Shown here in pieces: positions 7,562 to 14,891 of a stretch of DNA of 16,203 bases. The stretch is from Promethearchaeota archaeon (GTDB taxonomy: Archaea; Asgardarchaeota; Lokiarchaeia; Sigynarchaeales; SOKP01). The translations under genes were made by a program, and so were the position numbers. Each line of letters starts with the position of its first letter. Position 1 is the stretch's first letter. The notes beneath the pieces are model-generated. The model had not been told where the DNA came from. It searched no databases and saw only the letters and a list, made by a program, of their open reading frames with translations. The DNA lies in NCBI GenBank assembly GCA_030605085.1, contig JAUWBH010000144.1:1-16203 (forward strand), in the 5' to 3' direction.

Positions 7562-9553
7562 ATGGATAAAACACCTTATCTTAAATATAAGAACATCTAT
7601 ATTATTCCGACATTTCATTCGAGAATCGAATTCGCTAGATTGGTTCGAACTGCTTATTTTAAGGTATTTCCGGACGTAATAGCTATAGAACTACCAGATA
7701 ACATGAGAGACGAGGTAACAGAAGGAATTGAGCGATTGCCTTTTTTATCTTTAATCGCATACGCAGATACGCTAAATCCAAAAAAAATGAATTTTATCCC
7801 CATCGATCCAGGAGATTCTATTATCGAAGGGATAAAGATTGGGCTTGAGTATGATGTTCCAATCGAATTTGTTGATTTAACTGTCTCAGAATACACGCCA
7901 ACAGCCTTTAACCTTCCAGACGATTATTCGGTGAAAAAAATAGGATTAAAATTATTTTATGAGAAAATTTCGGAATATTTTGAAAAGGAATATAAGACTA
8001 AAAAAAAAGAGCTTCGAGACTCGATTAATTTAGAAGAATTTCTAAAGATACAAGAAAATCAAGAAAAGGAATATGATTTCGTAGAAAAGGATATATTACG
8101 CGAGAAGTATATGGCCTCTCATCTTTTGAAAATGATGCCAATATATCACAGAATATTATTTATTGTTGGAATGGCTCATTGGGAAAACATTAAATACTAT
8201 TTAGAGAATCCTGAAAAAATCCAAGATGTTGAATTGGATCTAGTTCCACATAAATTTGTTAAAATTTACAACATTAAAAGTTCAGACGCAAGATTTCTAT
8301 TGAGAGAATTACCTTATAATACTTACAAATGGTTAAAATTTAAAGAGAAATACTCAAAAAAAAATTTGGAGGAAATTGAATCTCCTGACGAACTATATAA
8401 TATTTTAAGTTCTTACGATAAAGTGGAACATATTAGAAAGATTTTATTAAGTGCTAAATACGAATACGAGGAGGAATTCAAAGAGTTTGTAGATCTGCAT
8501 AAATTAAAAACTCTTTTTCAATATTCGAGAAATCTGACTTTAACGGAGCAAAGACTCTTGCCTAACCTAACTCAATTATTAATCTCTTCCAAGAACATAG
8601 TTGATGACGATTACGCCTGGAAAGTGTTGGAAAAGGCAACAAAATATCCTTATGACGACGAAAGTGAAAAATACGAAACGATGAAACTTAGCATAGAGGG
8701 AGGTTACGATCCCAATGGAAGATATATCAGATTAAGAAGGCGCCACCCTTACTATTATGAAAAAGAAAGAGATGTTCCCTTGAAAAAAAGACCTAAAGAA
8801 GAATACGAGGGACAATGGAGGGACGAATGGGAGTCGAGAAGATGGGATACTGTGTCCTGGCCTCCTGAGGATGTTGTCGAAGAAGATTATTTCGCGTATA
8901 TAAGAAAAAAAGCAATGAAAAATCTGAAAAATCAGAGAGTCAAAATAGAGGAATTCAAATCAAGCCTCATGGATGGAATAGCAATAAAAGAAACAATTAG
9001 AAATTGGGCTTTTAAGAAAAAAATTTATGTGCGAAACGAACAACAAATTCAAGGCAAGGTTGATACTCTTATCGTTATTTTCGACAAGGATAGTGGAGAG
9101 ATTGAGAAATATCCATATACATTAACATGGTGGGCGGAACACGATAAAGAGAGCGACATGGCTTTCTATGCAACTAGTCCAGGCGATTATCTAATTGGAC
9201 CTGGAATCTCTCACATAGAAATAGGAGGATTGTTGTCAATTTTTCCCGCACCTCAATTAAAACAGATATTTGATTCGTATATGGATTACGAATATCGAGA
9301 CACTAATAACAAGGCAGAAAGACTGTTAAAAGCAGGCATACTTTTTTCGAAAGAACGCTACATTGTGTATGTAGCAGAAAAACCACCGAGAAAATACTTT
9401 TTTTCGCTTGCGGGAGTAAAAAACAGAGAACTTGTGTATATCCCTTTGGATAACTTTAGTCAAGAATCGCTCAAAACCATTAAACATATACACATCTTAG
9501 CTGGAAAAGACAAAAGAAAAATTGCTCATAATTATATTTTTTTAAATAAGTAA
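7562..9553 (+). CDS. Large protein with TraB/ChaN/EreA-like N-terminal domain
   Basis: The protein has 663 residues. The first 210 fit the TIKI/TraB/ChaN/EreA superfamily: a strand with IIPTFHSR (His19), then PDVIAIELP (Glu43), VDL (Asp105), DILREKYMASHLLK (from about 167) and the late IVGMAHWENI (His206). In that superfamily these His and Glu residues form a possible hydrolase or metal site; activity here is unproven. Residues 211-663 are unfamiliar to me and highly charged, with a basic, Tyr-rich stretch (RYIRLRRRHPYYYE, about 388-401) and a Trp-rich one (about 419-434). The later half contains a mixed alpha/beta region. No signal peptide or membrane segment is seen. It follows the zinc-ribbon membrane protein by 142 bases and converges with the gene at 9657-10130. 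Confidence 0.6.
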   Translation: MDKTPYLKYKNIYIIPTFHSRIEFARLVRTAYFKVFPDVIAIELPDNMRDEVTEGIERLPFLSLIAYADTLNPKKMNFIPIDPGDSIIEGIKIGLEYDVPIEFVDLTVSEYTPTAFNLPDDYSVKKIGLKLFYEKISEYFEKEYKTKKKELRDSINLEEFLKIQENQEKEYDFVEKDILREKYMASHLLKMMPIYHRILFIVGMAHWENIKYYLENPEKIQDVELDLVPHKFVKIYNIKSSDARFLLRELPYNTYKWLKFKEKYSKKNLEEIESPDELYNILSSYDKVEHIRKILLSAKYEYEEEFKEFVDLHKLKTLFQYSRNLTLTEQRLLPNLTQLLISSKNIVDDDYAWKVLEKATKYPYDDESEKYETMKLSIEGGYDPNGRYIRLRRRHPYYYEKERDVPLKKRPKEEYEGQWRDEWESRRWDTVSWPPEDVVEEDYFAYIRKKAMKNLKNQRVKIEEFKSSLMDGIAIKETIRNWAFKKKIYVRNEQQIQGKVDTLIVIFDKDSGEIEKYPYTLTWWAEHDKESDMAFYATSPGDYLIGPGISHIEIGGLLSIFPAPQLKQIFDSYMDYEYRDTNNKAERLLKAGILFSKERYIVYVAEKPPRKYFFSLAGVKNRELVYIPLDNFSQESLKTIKHIHILAGKDKRKIAHNYIFLNK

Positions 9554-9656
9554 TATAATAAATCGGTAAATTATTTATTATTGCGTTTTTAACATTCCTA
9601 ATAGGAGCCTTTATAGATCAATTGATTGGATATAAGATTAAATTATTAATTTAAAA

Positions 9657-10130
9657 TCAACTCTCTTCATTTTCAATTTTTTTTGCCATTTCTTTAATTT
9701 TTTCTTTAGATTCATTTGAAAGTTCCCCTATACCATTGGTCTCTGCAATGATTTTTAATGCTTTTTTTAAATCTTCTTCTGCTGTTTTAATTCTTATTCT
9801 TCTCCTTTCATATTCAATATTTAGTTCTGATGGGGGTTTCATTAAAAATCCTTTCATCGTTATAAGCCCGCCAATCATTAGTATTATTCGTATTATTAAG
9901 ATTCCTATATTGCTTGGAAATCTCAGGCCATCTAAAGCAATACTAATTGAGAACAATAATATACCTAATTCTATAATTCTAACTCGTTTATAAGCAAATG
10001 TATCTTTATCAGGTGATTTTATAAGATATATAATGAATATAGCGTTTGGAATGAATATATATAAAAATAAAAAGAGAGTAAAATAAAAATAGACAAATGG
10101 ATTTGCAATTGTTAAATCCGAAACATCCAT
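9657..10130 (-). CDS. Small membrane protein with cytosolic coiled coil
   Basis: At 157 residues this protein has three likely membrane segments (about 11-37, 51-67 and 74-92). A charged tail (about 100-157) follows, containing EYERRRIRIKTAEEDLKKAL and ending in Lys/Glu-rich helices that could form a coiled coil. I recognise no family. The basic residues just after the third segment favour a cytosolic tail by the positive-inside rule. It starts at an ATG (10130) and is the only leftward gene here, convergent with the 663-residue gene over a 103-base gap. Its function is unknown; membrane anchoring of a partner through the tail is one possibility. Confidence 0.65.
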   Translation of the reverse strand: MDVSDLTIANPFVYFYFTLFLFLYIFIPNAIFIIYLIKSPDKDTFAYKRVRIIELGILLFSISIALDGLRFPSNIGILIIRIILMIGGLITMKGFLMKPPSELNIEYERRRIRIKTAEEDLKKALKIIAETNGIGELSNESKEKIKEMAKKIENEES

Positions 10131-10325
10131 GAATACGGTTAATTCCTGCTCAAAACCAATAAAAAGTATAACTAGGCTGATTTAAAATAGTATGCATCAT
10201 CGATAAAATGTAGAGGTGGTGTATGGGTTAGGAACGGTTAAACATCGGAACCTTGAAATTTTTACATCCTCCAATAACCTATATTTTTTTTTTTTCGATT
10301 TATAGATGTACTAAAACATCGATTT

Positions 10326-10688
10326 TTGGCAATTTACGGTCAAAAAGAATTGGAGTTCTTAGAATCTATGAGAATAGTGGACATTCAGCAAAACTATTAC
10401 GAATCGCTCACTGCCGGGCTTTTTAGCTTGGACGAGGAGGTTTTGCCCGATCCGGTCCTCCGAATTTCTGACAATGTAGATCCTCTGTTCGACATGGGGT
10501 ACTTAGACTTAATCGCCGAGCATAACGAGACTTGCCTAATCTCAACCCTTACGCTGTTAAAAAAGAGGTTTTTTAAGTTAAATCTAATAGATTTAAATTA
10601 CTATAAAAACCAATTTATGAAAATTTATAAAGACACTCTTATAATTTATCTAACTGACAATTCAGAAATACAGGTGAAAATTTGCTAG
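10326..10688 (+). CDS. Unrecognised ORF of mixed composition
   Basis: This frame of 120 codons starts at TTG (10326); the frame is open further upstream but has no ATG. The first 75-80 codons are noticeably richer in G and C than the surroundings and read like a normal acidic protein (LFSLDEEVLPDPVLRISDNV). After about 10560 the sequence turns AT-rich and the protein turns Lys/Ile/Asn-rich (FFKLNLIDLNYYKNQFMKIY). This change inside one frame suggests that the end of an older gene was lost and replaced by a chance continuation. I recognise no domain. It precedes the CRISPR region and could mark its left junction. Confidence 0.4.
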   Translation: MAIYGQKELEFLESMRIVDIQQNYYESLTAGLFSLDEEVLPDPVLRISDNVDPLFDMGYLDLIAEHNETCLISTLTLLKKRFFKLNLIDLNYYKNQFMKIYKDTLIIYLTDNSEIQVKIC

Positions 10689-10760
10689 TAAAAAAAATTA
10701 AAGATTTAAAAATTATTAACTATAGCTGAAATTCTCACTTACTAATAACATTCAGATGTC

Positions 10761-10997
10761 TCACTTTTTAATTCCGTCCCAAAGTTCGATTAGATTTCCA
10801 TCTTCGTCGGTAAACCACCTATCTAGTTCTTCATTAGAAAGAATTATAGGTTTATCCTCAAACTTATCAATAAACTCTTTTAGATATGTAGAATCACAAG
10901 AAAGACACTTAATGTCATCACCCAGATCGATAGCTTCCTCTCTATTACATCGAGGGCATTTATACTTTTTTACTTTCTTTTTCAATTTTTTTCTCAA
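10761..10997 (-). CDS. Small zinc-ribbon protein in the array 1 trailer
   Basis: About 78 residues are encoded from a TTG at 10997. The frame stays open upstream to a TGA at 11045, inside the last CRISPR repeat, without an ATG; ATA codons are the other options. After a Lys-rich start come CPRC (14-17) and CLSC (31-34), a four-Cys zinc ribbon, then an acidic, Trp-containing C-terminal half with LSNEELDRWFTDEDG. Such small ribbons occur in archaeal transcription and recombination accessory proteins, but I cannot name a family. It lies on the crRNA strand directly after the oldest repeat of array 1, so array transcription would run into it. Confidence 0.55.
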   Translation of the reverse strand: MRKKLKKKVKKYKCPRCNREEAIDLGDDIKCLSCDSTYLKEFIDKFEDKPIILSNEELDRWFTDEDGNLIELWDGIKK

Positions 10998-11039
10998 TTT
11001 TTTTCTGAAAGCTTCCCAATGACCTATCTTTTCTTTTAT

Positions 11040-11671
11040 GTTTCAATCTTCTATTTGAAGCTATTTTTATTGTCACTAAAGTTGGCGATTCTTATCAAAT
11101 TGTAGCAGATAGGTAATTTCAATCTTCTATTTGAAGCTATTTTTATTGTCACAAATCTGTTTTTCAAAGTCAATTTCGGGAGCGATATTATTTCAATCTT
11201 CTATTTGAAGCTATTTTTATTGCTATACTGTCACTTATATTGCCTCTGATGGGAGTAATCTTGAATTTCAATCTTCTATTTGAAACTATTTTTATTGCTA
11301 TAAGAAAAAGATTTTGTAATAAATGTCTCGAAACCATAATTTCAATCTTCTATTTGAAGCTATATTTATTGCTATTTTAGAACCTAAAACGCATTATTGC
11401 GAATGTACACCATCAATCTTCTATTTGAAGCTATATTTATTGCTATCAGATAGCTCCCGGTGTGTCCACAGAGAGTGAGCTTCATTTCAATCTTCTATTT
11501 GAAGCTATACTTATTGCTATAGTAAGGAACTACGAGATAACTATGACAGTAAGACCTACATTTCAATCTTCTATTTGAAGCTATATTTATTGCTATTTAA
11601 AGGATCTACACTTAGAAGAGCGATTCTTTGAAACATTTCAATCTTCTATTTGAAGCTATATTTATTGCTAT
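11040..11671 (-). CRISPR. CRISPR array 1: 9 repeats, 8 spacers
   Basis: A 37-base repeat begins ATTTCAATC and ends ATTGTCAC or ATTGCTAT on the plus strand. With the A counted as its first base, copies start at 11040, 11116, 11190, 11265, 11339, 11410, 11484, 11560 and 11635. Spacers are 34-39 bases and less AT-rich than their surroundings. Read on the minus strand the repeat ends ATTGAAAT, the usual crRNA 5' handle form, and holds a CTTC/GAAG stem. The leader is on the right, so the newest spacers are at the right. The two oldest repeats end GTCAC, the other seven GCTAT; from the fifth on there is also a T-to-A change. The copy at 11410 has two changed bases near its left end. Confidence 0.97.
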
Positions 11672-11764
11672 CTTTATATAATAATAATATAAGATTAAAT
11701 ACTTTCATATTTATTTTTATCTTATTTAACAATCAGTCCTTTATAAATGAGACATACTTCCTTA
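11672..11764 (-). promoter_or_regulatory. Leader of array 1
   Basis: This AT-rich stretch abuts the newest repeat and is closely similar, over about 90 bases, to the sequence in the same position beside array 2. It contains TTTATAAA at 11740-11747, about 70 bases from the first repeat, which would start transcription leftward into the array. Next to the repeat is a TTATAT/ATATAA inverted repeat with a 7-base centre. Leaders direct new spacer insertion and pre-crRNA transcription. Confidence 0.8.
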
Positions 11765-12397
11765 AATCCTCTTTTTTTATTATTGTTTTTACTCTCAAGT
11801 AGAGTTTATGCCCTAAAAATCAATCTTATAGACTTAAATAAGTTCCATAACAATTCTACTGCAACTTAATATTTAACTTTTTCATTCGAGGATCTTAAAA
11901 AAAATACTCTATTTATAAATTATACTCGAAAAATTTGAATGTGAGGAAATTTTTTCGAAAGGGTTGTTCTTGCATTTTTTTTATGTTATTAGTATCTATC
12001 ATGTTTCTATTGCATCATTTTTAGATTTTTTAAGTATTAAGCAGAAATGAAATTTTAACATAAATTAGGCAATTTTGCACGATCAACTAGGGTATTTTTC
12101 ATATTTTTCGTTCTTTTCTTTTCAATTTTAAAATTTAAATACTGATTAGTATAATTTTTAAAAAAAATTTAGTGTGTTGCTCGAAACTATTTAAATACTT
12201 TAAATACTATTTTTATTGCCTGAAAATGAAATCAAAAGATTGATCTATTAGGAGCGTTTCGATCTTGAAATACGGGAAAAATTTGAATTTTTTTGAATAG
12301 TAATTTGAGCAAATAGACATAATATGATGCATAGTTAAATTTAATTGAAATTTGAAATCAGTAGAAAGATTTCCTTAAATTTCATAGAAAAGAACAA
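11765..12397. other. Non-coding AT-rich region before the CARF gene
   Basis: About 630 bases separate leader 1 from the CARF gene promoter. I find no open frame with protein-like composition on either strand and no RNA gene. It contains a 9-base tandem (TTAAATACT at 12191-12208) and many T runs. It may be a decayed remnant, or room for regulation of two divergent units. Confidence 0.5.
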
Positions 12398-12425
12398 ATA
12401 TTTATAAAATGTTGTAATTAACATT
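12398..12425 (+). promoter_or_regulatory. Promoter and palindrome before the CARF gene
   Basis: AATATTTATAAAA gives a TATA box near 12400-12407. Directly downstream is AATGTT-GTAATT-AACATT (12408-12425), a perfect 6-base inverted repeat around a 6-base centre. It falls where transcription would start, about 50 bases before the ATG. A site there could be an operator, perhaps for the encoded HTH protein itself. The TATA call is fair; the operator is inference. Confidence 0.45.
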
Positions 12426-12472
12426 ATTGTAAAATTGTCATATCAAGCAAAAGAAAAAAAAAAAATCAAAAG

Positions 12473-13303
12473 ATGAATAAGGATAATACTGAAAAAAACT
12501 CTTCTTTAATTCATATTGTATTTAATTGCAGAGAAGACCATCGAATTACCATGCCTATTATCAATATCCCAACAACCTATAAAATATACTATTTTACAGC
12601 ATATATCAAAAGTACCGGACAAAAAGACGAAAATATGGATTATTATCATCGAAATTGTGAATTTTTAAGAAATCAAATACCAAAAATTCAGATTATACAA
12701 AAAGAAATTGATTATACTGATTATATAGAAATTATTCAAGAAATTTCTAAAATTATTAAATCTGAAAGAAAACAAAATCCCAAATGCAAAATTATGATTA
12801 ATATCGGGACAGGTTCGAATATAACGGCATTGGCATCGACAGAGGCAACTAGATTATGGAACTGTGAACTATATTATGTATATTCAACAAAATATGATCC
12901 CTCAGTTAATGGTCCCAGACATAAAGGTGAAATGATTATAGTTTTCCCTCCTATATTTCCAATAATAAAACCAAATAAAATCCTTATCAAAACATTAAAA
13001 GTTATTAATGATGAAATAAAAAATAAATACATTGGTAAAGAATCTGAATTCTCCAGAAAGTTTCTTTATAAAAAGAAATTAATTGAAATCCTAATTGATA
13101 AAGGATTTTTAAAACTTAAGAAAAACCACAAAGACTTAAGATCTCGCCAATCAAGCTACTATATGAAAGTTAATAAAAGATTTCTTGAACCTTTAGCAAA
13201 TAAACTCGGATATATCAAAATCTCTGATGATAAAAGAAATAAAAAAATTACTATCACTAAAAAAGGTAAAATTATCCTTGAAATTTTTCGCTATTGGATC
13301 TAA
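12473..13303 (+). CDS. CARF-HTH transcriptional regulator
   Basis: The protein has 276 residues. Residues 12-145 match the CARF-type domain seen in archaeal DUF6293/HFX_2341 regulators and, more distantly, Csa3. They run HIVFNCREDHRITMPI, a variable middle, KEIDYTDYIEII, then the ligand-loop motif MINIGTGSNITALAS (108-122) and CELYYVYSTKYDPS. CARF domains bind cyclic oligoadenylates or related nucleotides; the ligand here is not known. Residues about 190-276 look like a winged helix-turn-helix, with a basic recognition region (KKNHKDLRSRQSSYYMK) and a wing (KKITITKKGK). No effector nuclease domain follows, so it is a regulator. It lies between two arrays with matching leaders, which makes arrays or distant cas genes its likely targets. 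It faces the arrays' direction of transcription. Confidence 0.8.
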   Translation: MNKDNTEKNSSLIHIVFNCREDHRITMPIINIPTTYKIYYFTAYIKSTGQKDENMDYYHRNCEFLRNQIPKIQIIQKEIDYTDYIEIIQEISKIIKSERKQNPKCKIMINIGTGSNITALASTEATRLWNCELYYVYSTKYDPSVNGPRHKGEMIIVFPPIFPIIKPNKILIKTLKVINDEIKNKYIGKESEFSRKFLYKKKLIEILIDKGFLKLKKNHKDLRSRQSSYYMKVNKRFLEPLANKLGYIKISDDKRNKKITITKKGKIILEIFRYWI

Positions 13304-13306
13304 AGG

Positions 13307-13347
13307 ATTCTTGATATTAATGATTAATATCAGAATTAATTTTTTTT
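13307..13347 (+). terminator. Hairpin and T-run terminator after the CARF gene
   Basis: Four bases after the CARF stop codon is a near-perfect inverted repeat, 13307-13336: ATTC, one bulged T, TGATATTAAT, a central G, ATTAATATCA, GAAT. A run of eight T follows at 13340-13347. This fits a transcription terminator for the plus strand. The hairpin itself works on both strands, so it may also stop leftward transcripts from array 2 before they enter the CARF gene. Confidence 0.7.
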
Positions 13348-13366
13348 AACCTTTATTATGAAATTA

Positions 13367-14360
13367 GCGCTAATCTTCTATTTGAAGCTATTTTTATTGT
13401 CACCTTTCTGCGGATGCGAAAACTCCTTGAAAGCCAATATATTTCAATCTTCTATTTGAAGATATTTTTATTGTCACGTGGAGGGATTGTTGTAACCACA
13501 TATCGCGCATTCCCATTTCAATCTTCTATTTGAAGCTATTTTTATTGTCACTTCCCAGCTTTTCGTCCCATCTCTCCAAGTTGGATAAATTTCAATCTTC
13601 TATTTGAAGCTATTTTTATTGTCACTTTTCCGTATTTCTTTCTTGTCTTATCTGCTCTGCCACAATTTCAAGCTATTTTTTTTGTCACATGGATTATACA
13701 ATGAATATAGATTGCTCCTAGAAGTATTTCAATCTTCTATTTGAGGCTATTTTTATTGTCACCTTTAGAGAGTGGAAAAGGATTGATAGATCTTTAGGAG
13801 AATTTCAATCTTCTATTTGAAGCTATTTTTATTGTCACGGAAGACTCCTAACCTTTATGCACACATATATCGTTACATTTCAATCTTCTATTTGAAGCTA
13901 TTTTTATTGTCACTTATTCTACATTTCAGATATTTATAAAAAACGGCTTTATTTCAATCTTCTATTTGAAGCTATATTTATTGCTATGAAATTCATAAGG
14001 AAAAAGGATACCCACCAAATATTTGATTTCAATCTTCTATTTGAAGCTATTTTTATTGTCACTTGATACGGCTTGGCATACTCTTTTCTTGTTAGATACA
14101 TTTCAATCTTCTATTTGAAGCTATTTTTATTGTCACGAGACGGGGAATATCTCGTAAGACAATTCTTAGATTCATTTCAATCTTCTATTTGAAGCTATTT
14201 TTATTGTCACTTAATACGGCTTGGCATACTCTTTTCTTGTTAGATATGTTTCAATCTTCTATTTGAAGCTATTCTTATTGTCACTTTATCCGTACAAGGT
14301 GCTGAGACATTCACATACCATATATTTCAATCTTCTATTTGAAGCTATTTTTATTGCTAT
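13367..14360 (-). CRISPR. CRISPR array 2: 14 repeats, 13 spacers
   Basis: The repeat is the same 37-base family as in array 1. Copies start at 13367 (first bases degenerate), 13441, 13515, 13589, 13665, 13726, 13802, 13877, 13951, 14026, 14100, 14174, 14248 and 14324. Spacers are 37-39 bases. Most repeats end GTCAC; those at 13951 and 14324 end GCTAT. The copy at 13665 lacks 13 internal bases. Two spacers, 14063-14099 and 14211-14247, are almost identical. The leader is on the right at 14361, so the array is read leftward and the degenerate left end is the oldest. Confidence 0.97.
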
Positions 14361-14453
14361 CCTTTATATAATAATAATTTAAGATTATACTTTCATATTT
14401 ATTTTTATCTAATTTAACAATCAATCCTTAATAAATAAAACATATTTCCTAAT
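14361..14453 (-). promoter_or_regulatory. Leader of array 2
   Basis: This matches the leader of array 1 closely over about 90 bases, starting with CTTTATATAATAATAAT beside the newest repeat, with one extra C. The TATA position reads TTAATAAA (14428-14435) rather than TTTATAAA, so its promoter may be weaker. The cas6 remnant ends a few bases beyond it. Confidence 0.8.
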
Positions 14454-14459
14454 TATTGA

Positions 14460-14891
14460 TTATTTCTTTAATAAATCCTTTTCTGTTAAATAACTTCTAT
14501 GATAATAGTGAATAACACCCATTCCTGCAGTTCGGTTTGCTCCAACATTAGTATATTCACCAAATCTGCATAAAATCTCCACCCAACGACAATTGCTCCC
14601 ATGATCTTGGTTAACTAATTTATAATCATATTTTCGATTCAATTGCTCTAAATAGTGTTTATAATAATTTTTATTAATCTTTGTAACTCGGTAAGAGGCA
14701 TTACCTAAACCCCCTACAACGAGCCTTGGCTTTCCAATGTTATGTCGTACACTCCTCATTTTATAACCGCTCACGTATACGTGAGAATTAACCCAAGCTA
14801 AAAAATTTTCACGGTCAATCTTGGTAATATTTTCATTAAGGGCATTCCATATATTTGAGAGATTACCAAAAATTATTTCTGGAATTGGTAG
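14460..14891 (-). pseudogene. cas6: 5'-truncated Cas6 (CRISPR RNA endonuclease)
   Basis: The frame is open from just after a TAA (14894-14892) to the stop at 14460, 143 codons. It reads LPIPEIIFGNLSNIW, then WVNSHVYVSGYKM, GGLGNASYRV and near the end CRFGEYTNVGANRTAGMGVI. This is the C-terminal half of Cas6, including the glycine-rich loop of the second RRM-like domain that holds the crRNA repeat. Cas6 cuts pre-crRNA within the repeat. The N-terminal half, where most Cas6 proteins carry the catalytic His, is absent, and no frame up to 15096 supplies it. A GTG at 14774 could start only 104 residues. The fragment lies just upstream of leader 2 and reads the same way as the array, a normal place for cas6. 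It is probably inactive. Confidence 0.8.

Noticed and set aside
10205..10260. More G+C-rich patch before the unrecognised ORF, considered as a tRNA or other RNA gene
   Set aside because: No cloverleaf, T-loop or other RNA signature could be built by eye, and both strands carry stops in short frames.
10326..10560. The G+C-rich start of the unrecognised ORF as the missing polymerase half of polX
   Set aside because: Its residues show none of the helix-hairpin-helix or nucleotidyltransferase motifs of PolX.
10756..11022. Plus-strand Ser-rich frame overlapping the zinc-ribbon ORF
   Set aside because: Low-complexity Ser/Phe composition; the minus-strand frame has two CxxC motifs and a normal acidic tail.
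12207..12219. CTATTTTTATTGC match to part of the CRISPR repeat, considered as a stray repeat
   Set aside because: Only 13 low-complexity bases match and the diagnostic TTTCAATCTTC half is absent; expected by chance in such AT-rich sequence.
11040..14360. Self-targeting spacers matching genes in this window
   Set aside because: I compared spacers by eye with the surrounding genes and saw no long match; only a full alignment could exclude shorter ones.
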